64,000 nucleotides of DNA from NCBI GenBank assembly GCA_030144725.1, contig JASKMD010000018.1, forward strand, positions 2,721,530 through 2,785,529, written 5' to 3'. The position numbers and the translations under genes were made by a program. Source of the stretch: Haematococcus lacustris. Taxonomy: Eukaryota; Chlorophyta; Chlorophyceae; Chlamydomonadales; Haematococcaceae. The notes beneath the pieces were generated by a model. The model did not search any database. It saw only the letters and a program-made list of their open reading frames with translations, and was not told where the DNA came from. The stretch's first letter is position 1. Every line of letters starts with the position of its first letter. Below are positions 42,701 through 54,100 of this stretch, piece by piece.

Positions 42701-42806
42701 TGAGGGTGACTGCCAAGAATCTGGCGGCCACACCTGGGCGCTGCATGGCTAGTCCTGGCTTGCCCCCGCGCGGGCTACGCGTGTGTAGAGGAGGGTGGGT
42801 GGGCAA
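39770..42806 (-). pseudogene. L1-like LINE ORF2: AP endonuclease and reverse transcriptase, 3'-truncated
   Basis: One frame runs from ATG 42806 to 39770, broken only by TAG at 41997-41999 and 40785-40787. The endonuclease has all key motifs: LNVQGL, FLQECH, CVYAP, MGGDFNC, RLDRWYV and, after the first stop, PTDHRPV. It would nick target DNA. The RT has SKAPGLDGLPMEVY, ITLVPKAGKPRD, AGYRPITLLNCD, SPSQSAFI, then after the second stop LLLDLAGAYDNVSW (motif A), ASGLLQGSGASPLYW (B) and EYADDLTIVML (C, YADD). A Gly/Gln-rich insert (40090-40270) lies between motif C and the thumb. The ORF ends at SPNSSRL, where foreign sequence replaces the rest. Both stops may be simple decay; a readthrough test would need RNA data. 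Confidence 0.9.
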
Positions 42807-44053
42807 GGAAGGGGAGGCGGACCGGGCAAAGGGGGTGGGCCGGGGATAGGGGCTGGAGTGGCCTCAATGCAGGCCAACTTGGCCCCCGGGCGGCGCAGGC
42901 GGACCCGAGGCTCACGGGAAGAGATGGCCAGCGGGGGCCTCAGGGGTAGAGGACCGAGCTGCTCGACCTCCTCCCCAGGCTGAGCTGCCTGCTCGGGCTG
43001 CTGCCGCTTAGGCACCCTCAACCTCCCCTCCCGGGGCCCTGCTGACTCAACTACAGGGCTATCACAGGAGGCCCCCAGCGAGCTGGCCAGGCTAGCAGAG
43101 GGGTTGAGCAACCTGTAGCGGCGCACGTGTGGGGACCCATGGCCAAGCTGTGCAGCATGCTGCCTGCCAGCTTGCTGGTGGCCTGCACGCCGTGCCTCCC
43201 ACTCCTCAGAGCTGGAACCGGAAGAGGGAATGCCATACCTGCGCCGGCTAGGCCCCCCTCTGGCTGGCTGGGTAGCTGGATGCGTGTTGCCTCGCCTCGA
43301 CCTAGACTGAGCCACCCGCTGCCGCTCCTCCCGCCTAGCCCTCCTGGCATCCGGGGAGGGCCGCGGAGGTGCCCTCGCGGCGGTGTCAAGCCAGCGGGGA
43401 TGCTGACTACCCTGCAGCTCACCGGGCCCAACCCGCACCGTGCCGAGCCGGGTGCCCAGCCCGGTGGAGGGACCAAGCTCCTGGGCTGGGAGATGGGCAA
43501 CTGCGCCAGGCCCCGTGACCTCCGTGCGGCAAGAGGCGGTGGGGGCCGCTGCCTCGGCGTCCATGGGGTCAAGGGAGGGAGAGCTGGCGGAAGGTTCCCC
43601 ACCCACCCACTGCCCGGCTGCGGCTAGGCCCCTAGCTGTGGCATCTCTCAGCTTACGGGCAGCGAGCTTGCCCTTGGAGGCCAGCACCGCGCCCTTAAAG
43701 AGGGCCTTGCCCAGCAACCCCAATTGCCCCGCGGAGCGCGGAGAGGCTGATGGGGGAATACCGGCAAGGGAGCTAGTGGCAACAGACCCCTCAAGAGGCA
43801 CGGGATAGACAGCGGGAGGAATAACAAGGGGGGGAGGGGCGGCCCAAGGGGGGTTCAGGGGGGCAGAGAGCTGCTGGGGGGGAAGAGGAATGTGGGGGAG
43901 ATGCACCCCTCGGGGTGGGACAGAGCAAGGCGCATGCGCTCGGGACACAAAAGCCCCCTGGGCGCTGGGCTGGAAGGTGGTGGGCGCTGGAAAGAGGGTA
44001 GAGAGCACGGGTCGGGTAAGGCGTGGGCGATCCAAAACCATCGAATAAGGCAC

Positions 44054-44862
44054 GGCCCCAGCCCTAGCCCCAGCCCCAGCCCTAGCCCCAGCCCCAGCCC
44101 CAGCCCCAGCCCCAGCCCCAGCCCCAGCCCCAGCCCCAGCCCCAGCCCCAGCCCCAGCCCCAGCCCCAGCCCCAGCCCCAGCCCCAGCCCCAGCCCCAGC
44201 CCCAGCCCCAGCCCCAGCCCCAGCCCCAGCCCCAGCCCCAGCCCCAGCCCCAGCCCCAGCCCCAGCCCCAGCCCCAGCCCCAGCCCCAGCCCCAGCCCCA
44301 GCCCCAGCCCCAGCCCCAGCCCCAGCCCCAGCCCCAGCCCCAGCCCCAGCCCCAGCCCCAGCCCCAGCCCCAGCCCCAGCCCCAGCCCCAGCCCCAGCCC
44401 CAGCCCCAGCCCCAGCCCCAGCCCCAGCCCCAGCCCCAGCCCCAGCCCCAGCCCCAGCCCCAGCCCCAGCCCCAGCCCCAGCCCCAGCCCCAGCCCCAGC
44501 CCCAGCCCCAGCCCCAGCCCCAGCCCCAGCCCCAGCCCCAGCCCCAGCCCCAGCCCCAGCCCCAGCCCCAGCCCCAGCCCCAGCCCCAGCCCCAGCCCCA
44601 GCCCCAGCCCCAGCCCCAGCCCCAGCCCCAGCCCCAGCCCCAGCCCCAGCCCCAGCCCCAGCCCCAGCCCCAGCCCCAGCCCCAGCCCCAGCCCCAGCCC
44701 CAGCCCCAGCCCCAGCCCCAGCCCCAGCCCCAGCCCCAGCCCCAGCCCCAGCCCCAGCCCCAGCCCCAGCCCCAGCCCCAGCCCCAGCCCCAGCCCCAGC
44801 CCCAGCCCCAGCCCCAGCCCCAGCCCCAGCCCCAGCCCCAGCCCCAGCCCCAGCCCCAGCCC
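44054..44862. repeat. (CCCCAG)n hexanucleotide expansion inside ORF1
   Basis: About 134 units, nearly perfect apart from two CCCTAG variants at the start (about 44062 and 44080). On the minus strand it is (CTGGGG)n, and its 6 bp unit keeps the ORF1 frame open as a Gly-Ala repeat. It is a young expansion with strong quadruplex potential. Confidence 0.95.
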
Positions 44863-45707
44863 GCTGCTGCTGCTGGTGTTGCTGCTGCTGCTGCTGTTGC
44901 CGGTGCTGTTTCCGCTGCTGCTGTTGCTGTTGCTGTTGCTGTTGCGCTACAGGCACCAACCTCGCCCCCTCTGTGCCAGCAGTGCCACCCCCTGCTGAGG
45001 TGCGCTGGTGAGGTGTGGCGGCAGCCTGGGGCTGACTAGCTGTGATAGCCCTGCCGTCCAGCGGCTGTGCCCCTCCGCAGCCTGGCCGAGAGGCCTCGTC
45101 TTGGGTAGAAGCGGGTGAGGCTGAGGGGGAGGGGAGGAGAGCTGATAGCAGCTCCGGCTGAGGGACAAGGGTGCTCCTGCCGGCTCGGAGGGCCCTGCTA
45201 GCGGCGGAGAAAACGACGGCTAGAGCCTTGCCCCCCACATCTCCCGACTTACCTCCGGTGGAGTTGGTCATGTCCATGCGGGGAAGAAGGGACCTCCTGC
45301 CTCGTGTAGGAGCTGCTGCACCGCCAAGCTGGAAAGGCCGACTCGCGGGCCCCTGACCTGTGGAGGGGGCGGCTGGGCTGCTCGGCGACAGACACTGCGT
45401 CTCCTTCTCCCCCGGCTGCGTTGACTCACCCCTAGAGCACACCCGGGCAGCCCAGGACGGGCCCAGCCACGGAGTCCCCCCAGAAAGCTCTGCTGTAGCT
45501 GGGCCCCAAGAGCTATCGAACCGGGAAGGCCTTCCACGGGGCGGAGCAGACGGGTGGATCCCGAGACCCTTGAGCCCTGGCCCTCTAGCCCCTGATTCAT
45601 CCCCTGCCCCCGCTACAGCCTCTTTCCCCGCCCCTGCTCCCACCCCAGGGTTGTGCTGTTGCTGCTGCTGCTGGGCCACCTGGGCGCCCTGCGCCACCCG
45701 GGCCCCC

Positions 45708-47006
45708 TCATCCCCAGCTGTGCCACCCCCATCTGAGGTGCGCTGGAGGGGGGCGGCAGCAGCTGAGGGAGGGTGAGGGAGGGTGAGGGAGGGTGAGTAA
45801 GGGTGAGGGAGGGTGAGGAAGGGAGGGAGGGAGGGTGAGGGTGAGGGAGGGGGAGGTAGAGCTGGGGGGTCCCTTGGTGACTGGGTAGGGGGCTGAGCAG
45901 GGTGTGGTGGGGGAGGTTGAGCAAGGGGGAGGTGGGGGAGGTTGAGCAGGGGGAGGTGGGGGAGGATGAAGTTGGGGTCCACCAGGAGGCTGGGCAGGCG
46001 GTTGGGGAGGAGGATGGGCAGGGGGAGGCGGGGGAGGTTGAGCAGGGGGGTCACCTGGTGGCTGGGCAGGGGCCTGAGCAGGGGGGGGTCCTTGGTCGAG
46101 CAGAGGCTGTGTGTCCCCCCACAGCTGCAGGATCTGCAGCTTGCCCCAGCCAGTAGGAGTGGCATACACCTCAGGCAGCAGGGCTAGCTTTGGGTCCCCT
46201 AGAGGGGGCACCACGACAGCCTCCACTATGGCCCCGTTACCCCCAGGCGACCCCCAGAAACTGCTTGTGCGGGAATGGGCTCCCAACCGCTCGCTGAGCA
46301 CGACTGCTGTGTGCAGGTCCAGGGCCTCCGGCAAGCCCGCTGTTGGGGCCGGGCTGACCTTGTACCCCTCTGCCTTGAGCACCCCCTCTACCAGACCCTC
46401 CCTAGACGCCAGGGGGTAGTGGTGGTGGAAGACCAGCTTGACTGCACCTGGGGGGGGGCCATGGTCCATGGGCTCCACGGGTACACGCACGTTCCGGCCA
46501 AAGAGAGGCATCTCCAACCACGGCTGGGAGATGAACTGGGAGTCCAAGGCCCTTCCCTCCATGCTGGCTGCATCATGCACGACCACCAAGCTGTAGAGGG
46601 GGTGGCCTGCAGTGTGGAGGGTGGAGAGGGAGGCAACAGCACTGCCATGCCGCTGTTTGTGAGCCAGCAGGGCTGTGCTGCAAGTCTCTGCGAGAGCCCA
46701 GGCATCTTCATAAGGGGCAGGCAGCAGGGGGTTAAGCTGTTGGAGCCGCAGCAACTCCTTGCTGGCGACGCGCCCGATTGGCATGAGCCATGCCATGGGC
46801 CCGCCGACTAGGGGCTCAAAAAGGGGAGGGCATGGGTCCCGGGACAAGAGAGGGGCCCGGGACCACGCAAAGTGCCGAAAGACAGGCACAAGCTGCTGCG
46901 ATCTGCAGCTGGCCTCCATGACGCGATAAGCCGAAGCAACCTGGAGGGCCACAGGCGCAGGCAACACGCGAGCTTGAGACGGGCACAAACTAAGGGTCAA
47001 GCGCAC
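45708..47006 (-). pseudogene. L1-like LINE ORF1, N-terminal frame
   Basis: The 432-codon frame starts at the ATG at 47006, the first long frame after the leader. Its first 290 residues look like a folded protein rather than low complexity: AYRVMEASCRSQQLVPVFRHF, PMAWLMPIGRVASKELLRL, LVVVHDAASMEGRALDSQF and VVLSERLGAHSRTSSFWGSP. It then becomes a Pro-rich repeat (PPAQPP) and Thr/Ser/Leu-rich repeats, and drops out of frame with the rest of ORF1. I recognise no domain. It is probably the Gag-like protein of this LINE. Confidence 0.65.
45775..46080. repeat. G-rich minisatellites in ORF1 (gagggaggg and gggggaggttgagca units)
   Basis: Units gagggagggt (45775-45860) and gaggttgagcagggggaggtg (45910-46060) repeat imperfectly. 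They code for the Pro-rich stretch on the minus strand, and their length changes probably caused the ORF1 frameshift. Confidence 0.8.
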
Positions 47007-47817
47007 TGGTTGAGCACTTAACTCAGCCTTCCCCCATTGACCCGGGGGCTAGGCTTGGTTCTCAGGTACGCCGGCTCGCACTGAATTCAGTGGAGCAAAC
47101 CCCGGCGGTGGGCCTCCGACCGTTGTCGTCTCCTTGGCAGTGACGCGACAGGCGCCGGCAGAAGGCGAGGTACGCGGAGGGGAGGAGGAAGCGGGGGAGA
47201 AGCAGAAGAGGGTGGGGGAAGGGCAGCTGGGCGGAAGCTGCAGCGGTTGAGGCGGTTGCCTCAGGAAACCGAAAGCGCTGTAGGCTCCCACGAACAGCTG
47301 GCTGTGGTTCGCACAAGAAACGACAGCAGCTGCACACAGCGATAGAAGGAAAGGACCTGCGGCTGGAAGGGCTGCTGGAGGCGGTTGGAGCGGTTACACC
47401 TGCGGCAGCTGCGAGGTAGCCGCGGCTGGGATGAGGCGCTCAGGTGGCGGCGCATGAGAGAAAAGGCTGCGGCTGGCGCAACCTGACAGACGTTATGAAG
47501 CGGAAAGCCGAAAAGAGCAAAAGCGCTGCTGGCGACCGCTGACGGTTGCTGGCGGCTGCTGGCGGCTACTGGCGGCTGGCTGCGGCTGAGAGCAGACAGA
47601 CAGAGACGACCACACCACCTTAACGCAGCTCCTGCTCCTTGCTGTTTAGCTGCTGCGCGGGCTGAAACTCGCGACTTGCTGCCTTAGCAACAAAAACTGC
47701 GAAACAACGCTCCTCCGGCTGCTCCTGCTCCGAAAACGCTAGCTGTGCTAACGGGAGGCGCTATCTCGCGACCGACGCGAAGCGGCAGGCTGCGAAAAGT
47801 GCGAGAGGCGAAAAGTG
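47007..47817 (-). promoter_or_regulatory. Putative 5' leader of LINE copy F
   Basis: No frame or known motif. It contains gctggcggctactggcggctg repeats (47540-47585). By analogy with L1 it should hold the internal promoter, but no element of it can be recognised. Confidence 0.45.
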
Positions 47818-49973
47818 CCCCCGTTGGCCATCTATTCACGTGAGCCTCGGGTCCGCCTGCGCCACCCGGGGGCCAAGTTGGCGTGCATCGAGGCCACCCC
47901 GCCCACCCCCCCCCGGCCCTCCTCCTTTGCCAGGTCCGCCTCCCCTTCCCAGCCCACCCACAATCCTTTACACACGCGTAGCCCGCGCGGGGGCAAGCCA
48001 GGACTAGCCATGCAGCGCCCAGGTGTGGCCGCCAGGTACTTGGCGGTCACCCTCAACGTGCTGGGCCTTGCCCAGCCGCACAAACCGCAGGCCCTGCTTG
48101 ACTGGGCCGCCGGAAGCCCGGCGCAAGTGGTTTTCATTCAAGAGTGCCATAGGGCGGAGAGCGTGTGGCAGTGGGCAGAAGCCCAATTGGGGGCCAAGCC
48201 CGCCTGGCGGGGGCAGTGGTTTTACACTTATGGCACCGGCAGCTCCCAAGGCTGTCTGCTTTTGGTCAAGCCCTCCACCATCCAGGCCATGGCTGTCAAT
48301 CGCTTTGTGGCAGCCTCAGACCTGCCCTAGGAACGCAGCCCCAACAGCAGCCGCCTCTACCCTAGCAAGGCCATCTGCGTGATGCCCCGGGGGGAGGGAG
48401 GGGTGGGGCTTCCCGACCTGGGGGTCACTAGCACGGCCATGCTAGCGAAGATGCTGGCCCAGCTCAGGTCGCCCCTGGTTCGTCCCTGGCAGCCTCTGAC
48501 CCACAGCCTGCTGGCAGACCCCTCCCACGGCCTCAGCACGCGGGTCATCACCGACCCCACCGCCCCCCCCTCGCGAGGCATCAGCTCGCGGCTGCAAGCT
48601 CACGTGGCGGCCCTGGCTGAGCTCAAGCTGTTCTGTGCGGTGCCCCCCGCTAGCCAGTCCTTCTTCTCGGTGCTGGTAGAGCCGCTGTGGTACAACGCGC
48701 GAGTCCGCATGAACCCAGCAGCAAGGGAGGCAGCAGCTGAGCAGGGTTGGACCCACGTCCGCCACGTGAGGGAGGCCCTGCATAGCCCCCAGCTGGAGGG
48801 GGAGGCCCGCTGGGCTGCCGTCCTGGTCAGGGCTTGCCTCCCCGAGCCCTAGCAGGGCATGGTGGACCGCTTGCAGCCTCCTCAGCCGGAGTGGGAGTGC
48901 CTGAGGGTTGCGCCAAGGGTGGGGTTTGTGATGCGGCGCACCCCCCTGCTCTAGCCCTCCCACTGGGTGGGCCCCAACGGCCGCCTCTACCCCCTAGACC
49001 CCACAGGGCAGGGGCCCCTAGGGCCTTTCTGGGCGGAGGGAGGGGCGGCCTGGGAGCCAGCTGCGGTGGCCCGGCTCAACAAGCCCAGCTACAGGCTGAA
49101 TCCGGAGGAGCGTGCCACCCACCTCCGCCCTCTACCCGCCCAGCATCACGTGGCGCAGGAGGAGGCTCAAGGGCAGGAGCAAGGAGGAGCCAGGGCGGTT
49201 GACAGGGGAGTGGGGCGGGCAAGGGGGCGGGGCGGGGTCAGGGGGCCAGGGCGTGGAGGAGGTGGAGGGCGTAGGGGCGCAGGGGGCGGGGCGGGAGGGC
49301 AGGCTGCCGACCCAGCTGACGAGGAGCCTGGCACCTGGCCTAAGGAGGAGTGGCTCTTGGGCCCCTGGGCTCACCTGCAGCTGGACCCTCAGGTGTGGGG
49401 CATGGGCACCACCACCCTGCTGGACTTCTCGGTCAAGCATGCCAGGGTGCGCCTCCACCAGCTCCAGCGCGTCAGTGCCGACCCCCTCTACCCACCCAAT
49501 GGGAACCTGTGGCCTGCGCTGTGGGGCGTGCGCCCCCCCCGGGCAGCAAGCGAAGCGGAGGTGGCAGCGGTGGCTGATGGGGCTCTGAGGGAGCTGGAGC
49601 TCAAGTGGGAGGCCAGCGCGCAGCAGGTGGCAGGCCAGGGGGCAGCGGGGGAGCGGGAGCAGCAGGGCAGGGATGTGGAGGAGCGGCTCCCCGAGGAGGT
49701 GCAGGGCAGCCAACCGCCTCGCTGGCTTGACACCTCCGCCAGGGCGCACCCGCGTCCCTCGCCGCAAGACAGGGCGGCCGAGCAGGCTGAGCGGCAGGTG
49801 GAGGCCCATCAGCGGCGTGGGGGCAGGCAGCCCAGTTGCTCAGCCCGCCCACCGAGCCGACACCGTGGACCAGCTGGTTGTGGGTGTTCAGGCGGGCCAG
49901 CCGTGTGCGAAGGTGTGGAAGGAGCTGCTAGACCCCACTCTCCGTCGGGAGCACGTCATCGTGGCCTGGTGGG

Positions 49974-49985
49974 TGCTTCACGCCA
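49974..49985 (+). repeat. Target site duplication of the SINE, left
   Basis: tgcttcacgcca, repeated at 50174-50185 and present once in all other units (gggtgcttcacgccagcctc). Confidence 0.95.
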
Positions 49986-50173
49986 ATCCCGCCCCGTCGT
50001 GCGGTGAAGTGGCTCAGTTGGTTAAGGGTGATTCCTACAACTAAGAGGTCTTGGGTTCGACTCCACTACGACGAAAAAGTAACTCTGGTGGGATAGTGTC
50101 GGCGCCCCATGCCGGAGTCCTCCCTTAATGCACGCTGGTGTTAAACCGGAGTAGTCTTTCTTTCTTTCTTTTT
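49986..50173 (+). mobile_element. tRNA-derived SINE (188 bp)
   Basis: A tRNA-like head carries a pol III A box (tggctcagttggttaagg, 50010-50027) and B box (ggttcgactcc, 50054-50064). The 3' half, from about 50095, copies the end of the RLE-LINE: ctcccttaatgcacgc, stem CTGGT (50135-50139), loop gttaa, ACCGG (50145-50149), agtagt and (cttt)n. It inserted with a perfect 12 bp duplication, the same length as the RLE-LINE made at 7132. The parent tRNA cannot be named because the anticodon arm is diverged. It has no coding capacity and would depend on the LINE's RT. Confidence 0.93.
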
Positions 50174-50185
50174 TGCTTCACGCCA
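50174..50185 (+). repeat. Target site duplication of the SINE, right
   Basis: Second tgcttcacgcca; LINE unit G continues with gcctcatggtcgg. Confidence 0.95.
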
Positions 50186-51135
50186 GCCTCATGGTCGGGG
50201 CCTTGTGGGGTCACATCCTCAAGGGGGCGGCTGCTCGTCCACCTGCCGCTTCTGCCAGCCGGGGCACTTGGAGACCCTCACCCACGCCTTCCTGATCTGC
50301 CCCGCCGTGGTGCGAGCCTGGTAGTGGATGCTGGACGTGTACGGCCGCCTCACAGGCACCCGCCCCCCCTTAGGGCGACGCCATGCTGCTCCTCAGTGGG
50401 CGCCCCACCCGCGGCGAGGCCCCCCCCTTCCAGCCCCATGACAGCCTGCTGTGGCTCCGTCTGCGCGTGGCCTATCTGGGCGCAGTGTGGCGCCTCCGCA
50501 GCTCAGGAGCCGCTACAACCCTGCAGCCACAGCAGGTGGCGAGGCGGGTCGTGGAGGAGGTCATCTCCACCCTCACCACGGCCGTCAAGCGTGACTGGCA
50601 TCGGGTGGGGAGGGACATCCGCGTGGGCCTCTGCGGCACTGTGCCCTCCACCTGGTTCAAGGGAAAGGACCCGGAGCTGGACGCTGCCCATTTCGACCAG
50701 CTGTGGCCCGAGGCGTCGGGGGTCTGGTTTGCCAAGCAGCCTAGGAGGGAGCGGAGGGGAGGGCAGGAGGGGGCAGAGGGGAGGGTTGGGGCAGGAGGAG
50801 TGGAGGAGGAGAGGGCAGCAGGGAGGCCTAGGTAGGGGGAGGGCAGGGCGCAGGGGGGGGGGAGAGCTAGTGGTTCGCCTCTCCTTGCAGTGGCCCGTCC
50901 CCTTCTCCGTCGAGCCAGCCTGAGCTGCAGGGTTGCTGGTGGGGGCGTAGTGCGTTCCTAGGGTGGGGCGGGCTAGGCCTCGGGGGGTTGTCTGGGTGTT
51001 AGGGGACCGGGGGCTTAGGTGGTCTTGGTTGGAGTGAGGGGGGGGGGGGGTTCTATGTTTCAGGTCGTCTGGCTGGGCTTAGGCTCGTGTGAGTGTGGGT
51101 AGTTCTGTGAGGATGGGTTGGGCTAGGGTGGAGGG

Positions 51136-54100
51136 CCTCTGCTAGCCTGGCCAGCTCGCTGGGGGCCTCTTGTGACAGCCCTGTAGTTGAGTCAGCAGGG
51201 CCCCGGGAGGGGAGGTTGAGGGTGCCTAAGCGGCAGCAGCCCGAGCAGGCAGCTCAGCTTGGGGAGGAGGTCGAGCAGCTTGGTCCTCTGCCCCTGCGGC
51301 CCCCGCTGGCCATCTATTCACGTGAGCCTCGGGTCCGCCTGCGCCGCCCGGGGGCCAAGTTGGCGTGCATTGAGGCCACACCGCCCCCGCCCCCGCCCCC
51401 GGCCCTCCTCCTTTGCCAGGTCCGCCTCCCCTTCCCAGCCCACCCACCCTCCTCTACACACGCGTAGCCCGCGCGGGGGCAAGCCAGGACTATCCATGCA
51501 GCGCCCAGGTGTGGCCGCCAAATTCTTGGCAGTCACCCTCAACGTGCAGGGCCTTGCCCAGCCGCACAAAGTGCAGGCCCTGCTTAACTGGGCCGTTGAA
51601 AGCCCGGCGCAAGCGGTTTTCATTCAAGAGTGCCATAGGGCGGAGAGCGTGTGGCAGTGGGCAGAAGCCCAATCGGGGGCCAAGCCCGCCTGGCGGGGGC
51701 AGTGGTTTTACACTTCTGGCACCGGCAGCTCCCAAGGCTGTCTGGTTTTGGTCAAGCCCTCCACCATCCAGGCCATGGCTGTCAATCGCTTTGTGGTAGC
51801 CTCAGACCTGCCCTAGGAACGCAGCCCCAACAGCAGCCGCCTCTACCCTAGCAAGGCCATCTGCGTGATGCCCCGGGGGGAGGGAGGGGTGGGGCTTCCC
51901 GACCTAGGGGTCACTAGCACGGCCATGCTAGCGAAGATGCTGGCCCAGCTCTGGTAGCCCCTTGTTCGTCCCTGGTAGCCTCAGCCAACGCGCAAGTCCG
52001 CATGAACCCAGCAGCGAGGGAGGCAGCAGCTGAGCAGGGTTGGACCCACGTCCGCCACGTGAGGGAGGCCCTGCATAGCCCCCAGCTGGAGGGGGAGGCC
52101 CGCTGGGCTGCCGACCTGGTCAGGGCTTGCCTCCCCGAGCCCTGGCAGGGCATGGTGGACCGCTTGCAGCCTCCTCAGCCGGAGTGGGAGTGCCTGAGGG
52201 TTGGGCCAAGGGTGGGGTTTGTGATGCGGCGCACCCCCATGCTCCAGCCCTCCCACTGGGTGGGCCCCAACGGCCGCCTCTACCCCCTAGACCCCACAGG
52301 GCAGGGGCCCCTAGGGGCTTTCTGGGCGGAGGAGGGTTGGCCTGGGAGCCATCAGCGGTGGCCCGCCTCGACAAGCCCAGCTACAGGCTGACTCCGGAGG
52401 AGCGAGCCACCCACCTCCGCCCTCTACCCGCCCAGCATCACGTGGCGCAGGAGGAGGCTCAAGGGCAGGAGCAAGGAGGAGCCAGGGCGGCTGGCAGGGG
52501 AGTGGGGCGGGCGAGGGGGCGGGGCGGGGTCAGGGGGCGAGGGCGTGGAGGAGGTGGAGGGCGTAGGGGCGCAGGGGGCGGGGCGGGAGGGCAGGCTGCC
52601 GACCCAGCTGACGAGGGGCCTGGCACCTGGCCTAAGGAGGAGTGGCTCTTGGGCCCCTGGGCTCACCTGCAGCTGGACCCTTAGGTGTGGGGCATGGGCA
52701 CCACCACCCTGCTGGACTTCTCGGTCAAGCATGCCAGGGTGCGCCTCCACCAGCTCCAGCGCGTCAGTGCCCACCCCCTCTACCCACCCAGTGGGGGCCT
52801 GTGGCCTGCGCTGTGGGGCGTGCGCCCCCCCCGGGCAGCGGGCGAAGCGGAGGTGGCAGCGGTGGCTGATGGGGCTCTGAGGGAGCTGGAGCTCAAGAGG
52901 GAGGCCAGCGCGCAGCAGGTGGCAGGCCAGGGGGCAGCGGGGGAGCGGGAGCAGCAGGGCAGGGATGTGGAGGAGCGGCTCCCCGAGGAGGTGCAGGGCA
53001 GCCAACCGCCTCGCTGGCTTGACACCTCCGCCAGGGCGCACCCGCGTCCCTCGCCGCAGGACAGGGCGGCCGAGCAGGCTGAGCGGCAGCTGGAGGCCCA
53101 GCAGCGGCGTGGGGGCAGGCAGCCCCGTTGCTCAGCCCGCACCCCGGGCCGACACCGTGGACCAGCTGGCTGTGGGTGTTCAGGCGGGCCAGCCGTGTGC
53201 GAAGGTGTGGAAGGAGCTGCTAGACCCCACCCTCCGTCGGGAGCACGTCATCGTGGCCTGGCGGGTGCTTCACGCCAGCCTCATGGTCGGGGCCTTGTGG
53301 GGTCACATCCTCAAGGGGGCGGCTGCCCCGGGCTCGTCCACCTGCCGCTTCTGCCAGCCGGGGCACTTGGAGACCCTCACCCACGCCTTCCTGATCTGCC
53401 CCGCCGTGGTGCCAGCCTGGGAGTGGATGCTGGACGTGTACGGCCGCCTCACAGGCACCCGCCCCCCCTAGGGCGACGCCATGCTGCTCCTCAGTGGGCG
53501 CCCCACCCGCGGCGAGGCCCCCCCCTTCCAGCCCCATGACAGCCTGCTGTGGCTCCGTCTGCGCGTGGCCTATCTGGGCGCAGTGTGGCGCCTCCGCAGC
53601 TCAGGAGCCGCTACAACCCTGCAGCCACAGCAGGTGGCGAGGCGGGTCGTGGAGGAGGTCATCTCCACCCTCACCACGGCCGTCAAGCGTGACTGGCATC
53701 GGGTGGGGAGGGACATCCGCGTGGGCCTCTGCGGCACTGTGCCCTCTACCTGGTTCAAGGGAAAGGACCCGGAGCTGGACGCTGCCCATTTCGACCAGCT
53801 GTGGCCCGAGGCGTCGGGGGTCTGGTTTGCCAAGCAGCCTGGGAGGGAGCGGAGGGGAGGGCAGGAGGGGGCAGAGGGGAGGGTTGGGGCAGGAGGAGTG
53901 GAGGAGGAGAGGGCAGCAGGGAGGCCTAGGCAGGGGGAGGGCAGGGCGCAAGGGGGGGGGAGAGCTAGTGGTTCGCCTCTCCTTGCAGTGGCCCGTCCCC
54001 TTCTCCGTCGAGCCAGCCAGAGCTGCTGGGTTGCTGGTGGGGGCGTAGTGCGTTCCTAGGGTGGGGCGGGCTAGGCCTCGGGGGGGTGTCTGGGTGTAAG

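Larger units (their letters stand above)
42749..46165 (-). pseudogene. L1-like LINE ORF1, second frame (low-complexity region and C-terminus)
   Basis: The frame contains Pro/Ser-rich sequence, poly-Gln (about 44870-44950), a Gly-Ala run coded by the CTGGGG hexamer repeat (44054-44862), and a C-terminal part. The C-terminus (ASLASSLGASCDSPVV, VPKRQQPEQAAQ, AISREPRVRLRRPGAKLACI-like blocks) is the segment retained at the 5' end of units B-L. Its end overlaps the ORF2 start by about 58 bp in another frame. The role in L1 elements is RNA binding, but I see no RRM or CCHC knuckle. A frameshift from the N-terminal frame lies at about 45750-46150. Confidence 0.7.
39770..47817 (-). mobile_element. 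L1-like LINE copy F, inverted, with ORF1, endonuclease and RT
   Basis: The only copy that keeps both the apurinic-type endonuclease and RT. From 5' to 3' on the minus strand: a leader of about 800 bp (47007-47817), ORF1 (47006 to 42749 in two frames), then ORF2 (42806 to 39770), which is cut before the post-RT region and zinc finger. It lies head to head with the 5'-truncated unit G. It is the reference for what units A-L have lost (about 2.6 kb). Confidence 0.9.
47818..50922 (+). pseudogene. LINE ORF1/ORF2 remnant, unit G
   Basis: The endonuclease start (LAVTLNVLGLAQ, VVFIQECHRAE) runs to the fusion and TAG at 48328-48330. The next frame, 48379-48852, ends in TAG in place of Trp (PEP-stop-QGMV). 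The post-RT region continues at 48967-50007. The SINE interrupts the ORF after RRLREHVIVAW-like sequence (WVLHA). The zinc finger follows the SINE at about 50240-50300, with a 7 bp loss (ctgctcgtccacc instead of ctgccccgggctcg) and a Trp-to-TAG change, and 50383-50835 gives the tail. Confidence 0.84.
47818..51135 (+). mobile_element. LINE array unit G, with SINE insertion
   Basis: Starts within ORF1 at ttggccatctattcacgtg, about 170 bp inside the usual unit start, next to the head of copy F. Interrupted at 49986-50173 by a SINE. It shares with unit I the variants ccagggcgtgg and gacgaggagcctg. Confidence 0.88.
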
